Shown piece by piece: positions 56,092 to 64,000 of a DNA stretch of 64,000 nucleotides (the first letter of the stretch is position 1; each line of letters starts with the position of its first letter). The notes under the pieces are model-generated. The model searched no databases. It had not been told where the DNA came from and saw only the letters and a program-made list of their open reading frames with translations. The stretch comes from Methanobacterium_D sp040373355 (GTDB taxonomy: Archaea; Methanobacteriota; Methanobacteria; Methanobacteriales; Methanobacteriaceae), in NCBI RefSeq assembly GCF_047495555.1, contig NZ_CP166866.1, forward strand, positions 992,001 to 1,056,000, written 5' to 3'. The position numbers were made by a program, and so were the translations under genes.

Positions 56092-58104
56092 TTATTTACC
56101 TCCTAATCTAGTAAGTTTTCTTTTTGTACGGAAAGCCCTGAACTTGGTACTTCCGCCGATGTAAAATTGACCAAAAAATTCAACGTAATGTAAACGGAGC
56201 GAATTAATAAATGCTCCAAGTGTCTGGAATGCAGCATTTACTATGTGACCACCAATGGAAACTATTGCTGCTAATATTACTCCAAGTATTGCAATTGGAA
56301 CCATATCAGTCATCAAATTTGCAATTATGTTTACTGTGGTTGCTATCCCTCCAGTTGCAAGACAGAGTGCCAGCAACCTTGCGTAGGATAATATTGTTCC
56401 TAAGAATCCTGAAACATCCAAAATTCCAAGAGCTCCACTGAAGTAAACAAGCATTCCTAATGCTAGTAAAGCAAGTGCTACTCCAACGTATAACATAATT
56501 GGAACTATTCCCATGTATCCGATAGCCAGGAGAACAACACCTAAAAATAGAATTATCCATACTACTTGTTCGCCTAAAGCTTCTCTTACCTGTCCCATTC
56601 GTATATTGTCCATTGTTCCAATAATTAACCCCATTAATGTGTAAATTACCCCAACTATTAAAGCCCAGAGCAATATGTTTACAGGGTTTACAAATGAGTT
56701 AAATGCAGGTATAGTTGTTGCAAGTGCTGCATTAGGATCTCCCATGAACCATCTAGGAATAAAGTCACCAAATAAACTATTTGTAACCAGACCAAGGATG
56801 GTTGCCCATATACCACAAGCAACAAGGATCATACCTAAACTACGCATTACTTTATTAACTTTACCTAATCCAAAGACTAATACTAATCCAATTACTGCAT
56901 CTAAAACTCCATATCCTGCATCTGTAAGACAGAAACCGAAGAAGAATGGGAATACTAATGCAAATAATATAGTTGGATCCGTTTCTTTATACCTTGGTGG
57001 GGAATACATGTTAACGAATAATTCATATGGTTTAGCAAAACGAGGATTATCCAGTTGAATTGGAATGTCATCTCCTTTTTCAGGGTCTGTTACTTCAATA
57101 ATTGAATGTCCTTCACTAGCGGTGTTGATTATTTCAACAGTTTTGTCTAATTTCTTTTCTGGAACCCAAGCTTCTAACATTAAAGTTTTTTCTGTTTCTC
57201 CAAATGAAGAGAAAATTTCATTTCTATCTTTTTCAATTTCAAGCTGTTCTTTTAGTACGTAAAGATCATCTATCCATTGATCTGCAATATCTGCAATGTT
57301 ATCCATTAACTGATTCTTTTCATTATCAATTTCATTAAGTCTGGATTCTGAATTTCTGATTATTGTATCTGGTTTTCCGGATAATGCAGTAATATCATAT
57401 ACTTCGAATTCATGTTTTCTTAAAAGTGATGAAACGTCACTTCCAAATTCTTTTAAAGTAACTACAATTAGTGTTTTGTAAGCATCTTTACCTTCAGATT
57501 GTTCTGAAATGACAATTTTGTCAGTTATGGTAGTTACTTCATTTTTGAATTCATTAAATGCCTGAGTTGGCATTTTCCCAGCTATTGCAGAAACGTAATG
57601 TGAATCTTTTAAATCACTAAAATCAATATCAAAACTCTTTAATTTGCTTGCAGCATCAAGAGCGTTTGAATTTTCATTTTTCTCAATATCAAGTTGGGTT
57701 ATTCTTTCTTCGATTGTTTTTGTTTTTCCTTCTACTTGAGAAAGGATATTTTCTGAATAGTCAATGAGATCTGGAGCATCTAATGGCTCTACATCTCGCT
57801 TTTCTGGTACTGGTGGATTTATCATGCTTAGAATACTCTTAAGCATACTTCCTTCTTTTCTTTCTGCGGATTTCAAGAAATCAATTATTCCTGTAGTTTT
57901 CATTTGAAGAGAAGATATTTTACCAGTATAAGCAGTTGCCTTTGCTGGTTTCATTATCTGTTTCCATTCAGCATCGTTCTGAATACGTTCAGAAATATCC
58001 TGAAATTGAACAATCTCTGCTTCATGAAGAGAACTTACCACAGAATTAGAATAAGTAGCTAAAGTGAGTATTTTAAGCTTCTTCATTCTCGCGGGCTTAA
58101 ACAT
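56092..58104 (-). CDS. atpI: A-type ATP synthase subunit I
   Basis: 670 residues from the ATG at 58104. The N-terminal cytosolic half (1-330) forms the peripheral link and the C-terminal half has seven or eight membrane helices (FPFFFGFCLTDAGYGVLDAVIG onward, then LGTILSYARLLALCLATGGIA). The arginine in SYARLLALCLA is the essential ion-pathway residue. Upstream GTGs at 58110 and 58113 are possible; MFKPARMKK matches relatives. It abuts atpK. Confidence 0.95.
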   Translation of the reverse strand: MFKPARMKKLKILTLATYSNSVVSSLHEAEIVQFQDISERIQNDAEWKQIMKPAKATAYTGKISSLQMKTTGIIDFLKSAERKEGSMLKSILSMINPPVPEKRDVEPLDAPDLIDYSENILSQVEGKTKTIEERITQLDIEKNENSNALDAASKLKSFDIDFSDLKDSHYVSAIAGKMPTQAFNEFKNEVTTITDKIVISEQSEGKDAYKTLIVVTLKEFGSDVSSLLRKHEFEVYDITALSGKPDTIIRNSESRLNEIDNEKNQLMDNIADIADQWIDDLYVLKEQLEIEKDRNEIFSSFGETEKTLMLEAWVPEKKLDKTVEIINTASEGHSIIEVTDPEKGDDIPIQLDNPRFAKPYELFVNMYSPPRYKETDPTILFALVFPFFFGFCLTDAGYGVLDAVIGLVLVFGLGKVNKVMRSLGMILVACGIWATILGLVTNSLFGDFIPRWFMGDPNAALATTIPAFNSFVNPVNILLWALIVGVIYTLMGLIIGTMDNIRMGQVREALGEQVVWIILFLGVVLLAIGYMGIVPIMLYVGVALALLALGMLVYFSGALGILDVSGFLGTILSYARLLALCLATGGIATTVNIIANLMTDMVPIAILGVILAAIVSIGGHIVNAAFQTLGAFINSLRLHYVEFFGQFYIGGSTKFRAFRTKRKLTRLGGK

Positions 58105-58141
58105 ATTCACCACTTTAATTTTTTAACTAACGAGAATCAGA

Positions 58142-58456
58142 TTATAGTATATTTTTAACTATAATTTCAACAGCATTTGGAATCTTGCTTGTAGCTTGAT
58201 TTTTTGTGTTTTTTGTGGTCTCGTCAGCATGTTTTGAAATCTGGTTGGTCTCCTTTTTTGCATTTTCTTCTGCATTAAAGAGTATTTCTCCAGTTTGTTC
58301 ATGAGCTTCATTTCTTGCATTTTGAATAAGCACATTTGCTTTTTCTCGTGCATTTTCTTTCATTTCGGAGGATTCTTGCTTAGCATCCTCTATCATCTTA
58401 TCGGCATCATTTTCAGCCTTTTTAATCGTTGTAATCGCTTCCGATATCGACATCAT
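58142..58456 (-). CDS. ahaH: A-type ATP synthase subunit H
   Basis: 104 residues, almost all coiled coil (ISEAITTIKKAENDADKMIEDA to ARNEAHEQTGEILFNAEENA). Pairs with subunit E in the peripheral stalk and stands first in the operon. GGTGAT precedes the ATG. A TATA-like sequence (about 58494-58504 on the minus strand) would give a short leader. Confidence 0.88.
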   Translation of the reverse strand: MMSISEAITTIKKAENDADKMIEDAKQESSEMKENAREKANVLIQNARNEAHEQTGEILFNAEENAKKETNQISKHADETTKNTKNQATSKIPNAVEIIVKNIL

Positions 58457-58569
58457 TTTAAATCACCATGATAAAACAACTCTATTTTGGGTTATATTTA
58501 TCTTTTGCTATTTAATTTTAATAAAACTCAATTTAAAATTATGAAAAAGAAATTATATCAATTATTATT

Positions 58570-59379
58570 TTAATTGATGGGCTTAGGTTCGTCTACGCCA
58601 TCGTAATGGACCTCTTCTATATCAAAGAACTTCCTAAATGGAGCTTCACGTGTTTTTTCTTCGTGTACATGTGCAATAATTCCGGGAAGTCTTCCTATCA
58701 TAAAAAGTCCAGTTCCAGTGTTCCAGTCGAATCCCATATCTGAAAGAATAGCTCCATTAGCTCCATCTATATTCATTCTTATTCCTTTCTTTTCAAGAAG
58801 GATACTTTGAATTGTGAGGGCTAATTCAGTATGTATTCCATTACATTCGTTTTTAATTGCAAGCTCTATAAGTTTAGGCGCTCTTGGATCTTCATTATGG
58901 AATCTGTGCCCAAAACCTGGTATTTTCTCGCCATGTTCTAGAAACTCATTAACAATTTCTTTTGCTGCAGTTTCTACATCTCCATCATATAGTTTAATGC
59001 CTTCCTGGAGAGTTCTCATGGCATTTTCTATTGCTCCTGCATGATGCTTACCAAAAGCAAGAAGTCCTCCACCAACACAAGCGTGCATTGGAGAACCTGT
59101 AGATGCCATTACGCGAGCTGCCTGAGTACTTGGGGGTGTCACACCATGGTCACAAAAGGACACCAAGATTGAACCTAACATTTTAGCTTGAGTTTTGGTA
59201 GGCATTTCTCCTTTTATAAGTAAATAAACCATTTCCTGGAAAGAAATATTTTCGATCAGATCTTCCTGTAGATATCCTCTTGTTGTAAGCCTATTTGGTT
59301 CTACTCTAGTTATACTGGTTTTCCATTTAGGATTACCAAGCTTAAGCATGTTTTCTATTGTTTCTCTTCCTATTGCCAT
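58570..59379 (-). CDS. Citrate-synthase-fold citryl-CoA lyase
   Basis: 269 residues, much shorter than citrate synthase (about 430) but with all three catalytic elements: H112 or H113 (FGKHHAGA), H158 (PGFGHRFHNEDPRAPKL) and D205 (NIDGANGAI). Such short archaeal forms are called citryl-CoA lyases, cleaving citryl-CoA to acetyl-CoA and oxaloacetate or working in reverse. Citramalyl- or methylcitryl-CoA could be alternatives. It is six bases after the fumarase gene, with ATP synthase genes downstream. Confidence 0.85.
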   Translation of the reverse strand: MAIGRETIENMLKLGNPKWKTSITRVEPNRLTTRGYLQEDLIENISFQEMVYLLIKGEMPTKTQAKMLGSILVSFCDHGVTPPSTQAARVMASTGSPMHACVGGGLLAFGKHHAGAIENAMRTLQEGIKLYDGDVETAAKEIVNEFLEHGEKIPGFGHRFHNEDPRAPKLIELAIKNECNGIHTELALTIQSILLEKKGIRMNIDGANGAILSDMGFDWNTGTGLFMIGRLPGIIAHVHEEKTREAPFRKFFDIEEVHYDGVDEPKPIN

Positions 59380-59385
59380 GATAAG

Positions 59386-60246
59386 TCACTCCAGATTCTG
59401 GGAAGGGAGGAATAATGATGATCTTCTTGGTTCCACACAGCAGCAGGGCCTCATGGATAGAATCCTGACACCGCTTGCTCTTTGTGGACCAATTTTAACA
59501 AAAGATCCTAGTGCAGTTACAGAACCACCCATTCCAAGGGTTCCTATCTTAGAACTATTGATGGATTCTGTGATTTCCTCTTCTATTTTAGACTGTTGAT
59601 TTAAATTTCCGTGTGCCATTGCATTAATCATCAATGACGAAGCTTCAAAATGAGTTCTACCAATGCCTACAGCAGGAATGCATGGGGTGCATCCAAGCAT
59701 TTGTACCTCTGATCTCATCCATGTTGATACTTCATTAAATACTTTTCTATTATCTCTCTTGTGGAAAACTCTATATGTGGAAGCCCTTATCTCTGGGCCC
59801 CCTCCTAACATTAAAACATGAATATTCACACCATTTTGTTCTGTTTTATCAAGTATAAAGGATGGAGGAATCAGTTTTCCAGGGTCTTCATGTAAACCTC
59901 TACTTTGTTCTATACGTTCAATATCATCTCCACGCACTGCCATTGGCCTTGCTGGGAGTTCTTGCAAACCTTTTTCAATTCCCAATGTGATATCCTCAAA
60001 GAAACCGCCAGGTATTTTAACTTCTTCACCTATTTCTACTAAAACATGCGGTATTCCAGTATCATCGCAAAGAGGGAATTTATTTTTGTTTGCTATTTTT
60101 GCATTTTCAATTAGTAATTCTAGCATCCATGAAGCACTTTCATTTGTTTCAATATCTAATGCTCTTTTATAAGCATCGAATTGATCCTCCCTAAATGTAG
60201 TGCTAGCTTCAATTACTGCATCTCTGATTAAATTCACTATTTCCAT
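59386..60246 (-). CDS. Class I fumarate hydratase, alpha (N-terminal) subunit
   Basis: 286 residues. Iron-sulfur class I fumarase N-domain: C60 (FPLCDDTGIPHVLVE), MLGCTPCIPAVGIGRTHFEAS and MRPCCCVEPRRS hold the cluster cysteines. GIPH and GGGPEIRASTYR are also typical. Functions with a separate beta subunit (not in the window) in the partial reductive TCA cycle between malate and fumarate; related enzymes hydrate mesaconate. It forms an operon with the citryl-CoA lyase. Confidence 0.9.
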   Translation of the reverse strand: MEIVNLIRDAVIEASTTFREDQFDAYKRALDIETNESASWMLELLIENAKIANKNKFPLCDDTGIPHVLVEIGEEVKIPGGFFEDITLGIEKGLQELPARPMAVRGDDIERIEQSRGLHEDPGKLIPPSFILDKTEQNGVNIHVLMLGGGPEIRASTYRVFHKRDNRKVFNEVSTWMRSEVQMLGCTPCIPAVGIGRTHFEASSLMINAMAHGNLNQQSKIEEEITESINSSKIGTLGMGGSVTALGSFVKIGPQRASGVRILSMRPCCCVEPRRSSLFLPSQNLE

Positions 60247-60273
60247 TTTTAAAACGTTCCTACTGGTTATGGG

Positions 60274-61167
60274 TTATTTTGGTATGGCTAAATCTGCTGC
60301 ACCTCTTTTAGACATTACAGCATCTTCGTAGTATCTATTTATCATATCCTGAACAAGTGAAACCTGCCTTATACGTTCTCCCGCCTGTTTTTCTGTTGTA
60401 TCCCATCCGTGATGTCCTGCAACTGCGCCTCCGGTTTTAAGATAAACTGGTGATGTATATCTTATTATGTCAGGAACTTCGTAGTGTCTTATAAATCCAC
60501 CTGAAGATTTAGGATTTTCAGTATGAAGGTCAATTGAAATGTCGATAGCGTTTCTTATTGATGCTATCATGGGAATCTGTAAATCTCTTACTGGATTAAA
60601 TGAATCTGCTCCGATTTCTTCAAGTAGTTTTGCTGAAGCTGGATTTCCATGCCCTGTATGGGCTGAAACTTTAAAATGAGTATCATTTGATATTTCACCG
60701 GCTTCGCGCATTTTTCCAAGAGTCCATAATAGCCCTTCATCGTAAACAACAATTCCTCTTATTCCAAGCTCTACGGCTCTTTTAACATCTTCTACAGCAT
60801 AATAGAGGTTATCATATCCTCTTAATCTATATCCGATTCGTTTTCCTTCTTCTGTTCTTGCTGAAGCGCTAGTATCATAGGTTGCACGGGGCCCAACACT
60901 TAAAAATAACTCAACTTTTGCATCCTTTGCAATATCTGACATTTCAAGTATTTCTGAATCTGTAAGAAGCATTATTCCCTTTGTTTGAGTTACTCTATGA
61001 ACTTCAACACCATATTTGTCTGTTGTATCAATAAGTGCCCTCATGGCACCTGGTTTCTGGATTCCCGGTACTTCAAATCTATATTGTGCACCATCAGGGA
61101 ACCTCTTTTCTGATTCAGTTAATTTATTTTCTATTCCAATAGTTTTAAGAAAACCTTTAGTATGCAT
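60274..61167 (-). CDS. U32-peptidase-like TIM-barrel protein, function unknown
   Basis: 297 residues. Motifs QYRFEVPGIQKPGAMRALID, ELFLSVGPRATYD, VELGIRGIVVYDEGLLW, FKVSAHTGHGNPASAKLLEEIGADSFNPV suggest a TIM barrel like the U32 peptidase group, with possible metal or radical chemistry unproven. The name is tentative. Its position between fumarase and PrpD, same strand, gaps of 27 and 82 bases, suggests a metabolic role with them. Confidence 0.6.
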   Translation of the reverse strand: MHTKGFLKTIGIENKLTESEKRFPDGAQYRFEVPGIQKPGAMRALIDTTDKYGVEVHRVTQTKGIMLLTDSEILEMSDIAKDAKVELFLSVGPRATYDTSASARTEEGKRIGYRLRGYDNLYYAVEDVKRAVELGIRGIVVYDEGLLWTLGKMREAGEISNDTHFKVSAHTGHGNPASAKLLEEIGADSFNPVRDLQIPMIASIRNAIDISIDLHTENPKSSGGFIRHYEVPDIIRYTSPVYLKTGGAVAGHHGWDTTEKQAGERIRQVSLVQDMINRYYEDAVMSKRGAADLAIPK

Positions 61168-61249
61168 TTAATCATCACATCCCTTAAATTCTGCGTTATG
61201 TAAATATTAGTAGACAGTATACTCTAAAATGGTATCTGCTTGTAAATAC

Positions 61250-62566
61250 TTATTTAACCCTTGTAAATTCGTTATTAAGTATTAGCATTAATTCTCTAAT
61301 GTTGTAATCTTCTAAATTATCAATTATATGTAATATATGCGTATTAATGTATGGATTTAATTTATAAAACTTATCGACAAGCTCTTCTTTAGTAAATTGG
61401 TTTTCTGGCTCGCCTTTAGGTAAATCTACTTTATTAGAATAAGATCCTGCATCTGTTTTTATGATAACTTCAGATGCTCTTTTATTTGGATAGAGGTTAT
61501 CAAAATTTTCACTACATTCAATAACAACTTTACTAGAAATTTCTGCTATGCATTCGTCAATTTGAAGATTATCTATGGTTACATCTTTATTTTTAAGTGC
61601 AACTGCAAGGGCGAATGGTAAACTCTGTCTAATTCCCTCAAGTGTTTTGGGATTATATCTATCATGATTAGCTGCAATTTTATAAGTTTTAACAAGTATA
61701 CTTTTGATATCTTCAATTTTAAGATCATTTTGAGATATGATGTTTAATGCAGCGTCAATTGTAGAATGTAGATGTCTGCATACGGGATATTTTTTAAAAT
61801 ATACATTTAAAATATGATGTTCTCCCACATTAACTTCTTTTCTAGCATTATTTAAGTCACTTGTTGCTGATAAAAAGCCTTCCTTACCTTCTATTATTGT
61901 AGATGCACCGGTAAATCCTTCTATTGCAAGAAGCGCCGATAAAACTCCTGATTGTGCGGCTTTTCCCGCATGAAGATGTTTTCCCATTGATCCTGCATGA
62001 TCTGATTCTAAAAGACCGCTTGCATGAGTTCCTGCTAAACCAAGTGCGTTTATTGTCTGTTCTTCATCTAAATTTAATGCACTACATGCTGCAGCAGCTG
62101 CCCCGAACGTTCCACATGTTCCTGTACTGTGGAAGCCTTTATTCCTATGTTCGGGATTAACAAGTATTCCCATAGCGATTGCAATTTCATATCCTGCTAC
62201 AATTGCGCTTATGAACTCTTTTCCGTTTTTACTATATGCTTCACAAACTGAAAGTACTGCAGGAATAACGCAGACTCCGGGATGAAGCTGTGCCATCCGG
62301 TTCCCATCATCCAAATCAAGAGAATGTGCCGCAATTCCATTTGCAAGTGCAGAATCAAGAATTGTCGATTTTCCAAAACCAATTACAGTTGATTCATCAT
62401 CTTTCTTAATAACTTTATTTATAAAACAAGCGCTCTTAGTTTTAGATCCCCTTAATGTAACCCCTAAAAAGTCTAAAAAGCATAATTTAGCCTGTTCTAT
62501 GACTTTTTCTGGAAGTTCATCATAGTTGATGGATGTAATGTAATCTGCAAATATTTTAGTGATCAT
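61250..62566 (-). CDS. MmgE/PrpD-family hydro-lyase
   Basis: 438 residues. The family contains 2-methylcitrate dehydratase (PrpD), cis-aconitate decarboxylase and iminodisuccinate epimerase relatives. Diagnostic segments: FLDFLGVTLRG, ANGIAAHSLDLDDGNRMAQLHPGVCVIPA, GFHSTGTCGTFGAAAAA, KYPVCRHLHSTIDAAL. Full length. Substrate cannot be chosen from sequence. It is 82 bases upstream of the U32-like gene on the same strand. Confidence 0.85.
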   Translation of the reverse strand: MITKIFADYITSINYDELPEKVIEQAKLCFLDFLGVTLRGSKTKSACFINKVIKKDDESTVIGFGKSTILDSALANGIAAHSLDLDDGNRMAQLHPGVCVIPAVLSVCEAYSKNGKEFISAIVAGYEIAIAMGILVNPEHRNKGFHSTGTCGTFGAAAAACSALNLDEEQTINALGLAGTHASGLLESDHAGSMGKHLHAGKAAQSGVLSALLAIEGFTGASTIIEGKEGFLSATSDLNNARKEVNVGEHHILNVYFKKYPVCRHLHSTIDAALNIISQNDLKIEDIKSILVKTYKIAANHDRYNPKTLEGIRQSLPFALAVALKNKDVTIDNLQIDECIAEISSKVVIECSENFDNLYPNKRASEVIIKTDAGSYSNKVDLPKGEPENQFTKEELVDKFYKLNPYINTHILHIIDNLEDYNIRELMLILNNEFTRVK

Positions 62567-62843
62567 TAATCCTCAATTCTATATTAAAAATATAAAGTTT
62601 TTGATCAAAAAATGGATTAGCTTTTTAATTGCGCTGTTTTGACTCTAAAAATAAATTTTAGTATAATATTTAATTTAAAAGCTTATTATATGCAAACTAA
62701 AAATAAGAAGGATGCATTTCAAGGTTTGAAATGCAATTTAAAATAAAAATAATACTTTTTTGTTTAATCAATTAAACTAATTATTAAAAATATACTTATA
62801 ATATGTGTAAAATGAAAAATTTAAAAATATAACAAAATGTGAA

Positions 62844-64000
62844 TTAAACTTTCATTCTCACAAGTGGTTTACTTAAATGTCTTCTTGCAGATGGGGGAAC
62901 CTCATAAAAACCAGGTTTAATATCTCTTTCAACCTCAATTAATTCTTTATCTCCATCACGAAGCTTTAAACCACATTTAATGCATTTATAACCTTTTTCA
63001 CTTCCTGCAGACTTCATGCGTTTTCCACATTCGCAGACTGGATTTTTAGTTAAGTACGCTTTTGCAAGCTCTAAGACTTCAATTTTCTCTATATTAAGGG
63101 TCCCTTTTTCCCCAATTCCTCCGAAAACCTTTATTTTATCTCCGGGAACTAATTTTCTTATGACATCTCTAAATTCTTTTGTTGGTTCATATGCTGCACA
63201 ATGAATTTCCCCAGATTCATCTTTCAAAGTAAATATAACATGTCCTCCTTCAAAAGTTAAAGGAGAATCTTTCACATTTCCTTCAATGATGTAGCACTTA
63301 AATTTCTCCATTTTAGAAATTTTATCTATTTCAACAAGATGTATGTCGGTATGTTGATTTGTCTGGAATATGGCAAACTTCTCCATGGGCTCACAAACTT
63401 TAATTATGTTGTGAGCATTTAAAACAGATTCAGGACGTTCTCCTCTTAAACCATAAAGTATAGGGCATGGAGTATGTGGTTCAATTGCAATATATTTATT
63501 GTCCCCATCTACATTATCGAAAGTATCAGGATAAGTCTCATTATTCATTTGAAAAACAGAATCATAATCAATGAGTCTCTTTTTACCATAATTTTCAGGT
63601 ATTCTGTATGAAAGTAATTCATAGGTTACATCATCATCAGGGCACCCTATAGCTGCAATAGCCCCAATTATTCCTCTTCCATTTTTAAATTTGTGAAATT
63701 CTGCCCCTATTTTGTTAGCAAATTTTTCAGCATCAGCTATAGATATAATATTCCTTATAACATTAATAGAATAATTTTTAAGGTCTTCAGTGACTTCACC
63801 GATGTAGAAAACTACACCGGGATTGGTTCTATCTTCATCTAATTCAGATAATTCTTCAACTCTTTTTAAAACAATATCCTTAATTTGTTGAATTTCTTCT
63901 TCAGTTTTAACATCTACTTTAAACGATACTGCTCCATTCCCTCGAGTTTTAAATCTTGCAAATGGATTTAAACGTATTAATCGAGGATAATCAATAACTT
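62844..64000 (-). CDS. tiaS: tRNA(Ile2) 2-agmatinylcytidine synthetase TiaS, C-terminal part
   Basis: At least 385 residues are visible; the N-terminus lies beyond the right edge. TiaS attaches agmatine to C34 of tRNA-Ile(CAU), so that it reads AUA. The upstream part reads YPRLIRLNPFARFKTRGN, then NGRGIIGAIAAIGCPDDDVTYELLSYR, the catalytic region, then an OB-fold (FKCYIIEGNVKDSPLTFEGGHVIF) and a C-terminal zinc ribbon (CECGKRMKSAGSEKGYKCIKCG). The internal methionine start at 63548 is not the true start, as the frame stays open to the edge. Confidence 0.95.
   Translation of the reverse strand, partial: VIDYPRLIRLNPFARFKTRGNGAVSFKVDVKTEEEIQQIKDIVLKRVEELSELDEDRTNPGVVFYIGEVTEDLKNYSINVIRNIISIADAEKFANKIGAEFHKFKNGRGIIGAIAAIGCPDDDVTYELLSYRIPENYGKKRLIDYDSVFQMNNETYPDTFDNVDGDNKYIAIEPHTPCPILYGLRGERPESVLNAHNIIKVCEPMEKFAIFQTNQHTDIHLVEIDKISKMEKFKCYIIEGNVKDSPLTFEGGHVIFTLKDESGEIHCAAYEPTKEFRDVIRKLVPGDKIKVFGGIGEKGTLNIEKIEVLELAKAYLTKNPVCECGKRMKSAGSEKGYKCIKCGLKLRDGDKELIEVERDIKPGFYEVPPSARRHLSKPLVRMKV

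Noticed and set aside
50346..58113. Many plus-strand frames over the ATP synthase operon
   Set aside because: They mirror strongly coding minus-strand genes and show no motif or ribosome site.

Overview
The window is AT-rich archaeal DNA, most likely from Methanobacterium or a close relative in the Methanobacteriales. The reasons are the methanogen nif order H-I1-I2-D-K-E-N, an A-type ATP synthase operon with a double-length proteolipid subunit and a trailing DUF22 gene, a TiaS gene (archaeal tRNA-Ile2 modification), a tRNA-Gln without encoded CCA, TATA-box promoters, frequent TTG/GTG starts, and GGTGAT-type ribosome binding sites. No prophage, insertion sequence or CRISPR array was seen.

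Left part (1-11.8 kb): the start of a pyruvate carboxylase B gene faces a complete nitrogen-fixation operon, nifH-nifI1-nifI2-nifD-nifK-nifE-nifN plus a nifX-like gene. A GGAA-N6-TTCC operator of the NrpR type sits near the predicted transcription start. A leader of about 190 nt with several hairpins separates it from nifH. After a terminator come a 2[4Fe-4S] ferredoxin and a molybdopterin oxidoreductase of unknown substrate, convergent with inositol-phosphate synthase.

Middle part (12-47 kb): accessory and housekeeping genes, mostly in short operons. They include membrane proteins; a PadR regulator followed by GyrI-like, amidohydrolase, terpene-cyclase-fold and AlkD-like proteins; a HIT/GalT-like protein with a metallo-beta-lactamase/rhodanese protein; a DrrAB-type ABC exporter; a decayed patch at 25.5-27.6 kb (frameshifted hemerythrin protein, a repeat membrane protein without a normal start codon, a broken ArsR gene) next to an intact heavy-metal P-type ATPase; a SagB-type oxidoreductase; a HEAT-repeat protein; UbiA and two MFS transporters; an HNH endonuclease; an M48 protease/flavin protein/PEP-utilising enzyme/SOUL protein run; and a coiled-coil protein followed by a UvrD-type helicase. 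A tRNA-Gln lies at 47.1 kb.

Right part (47-64 kb): an ATP-grasp enzyme, a 49-residue membrane protein, UPF0216, and then on the minus strand the A1Ao ATP synthase genes H-I-K-E-C-F-A-B-D-DUF22. Upstream of these, on the same strand, is a carboxylic-acid cluster (citryl-CoA-lyase-like, fumarase alpha, a U32-like protein, MmgE/PrpD). TiaS runs off the right edge.

Functions are assigned from motifs and remembered family features; no database search was possible. Best candidates for new biology are the nif leader structure, the ferredoxin/molybdoenzyme pair, the PEP-utiliser operon, the coiled-coil/helicase pair, and the citrate-lyase/fumarase/PrpD cluster.
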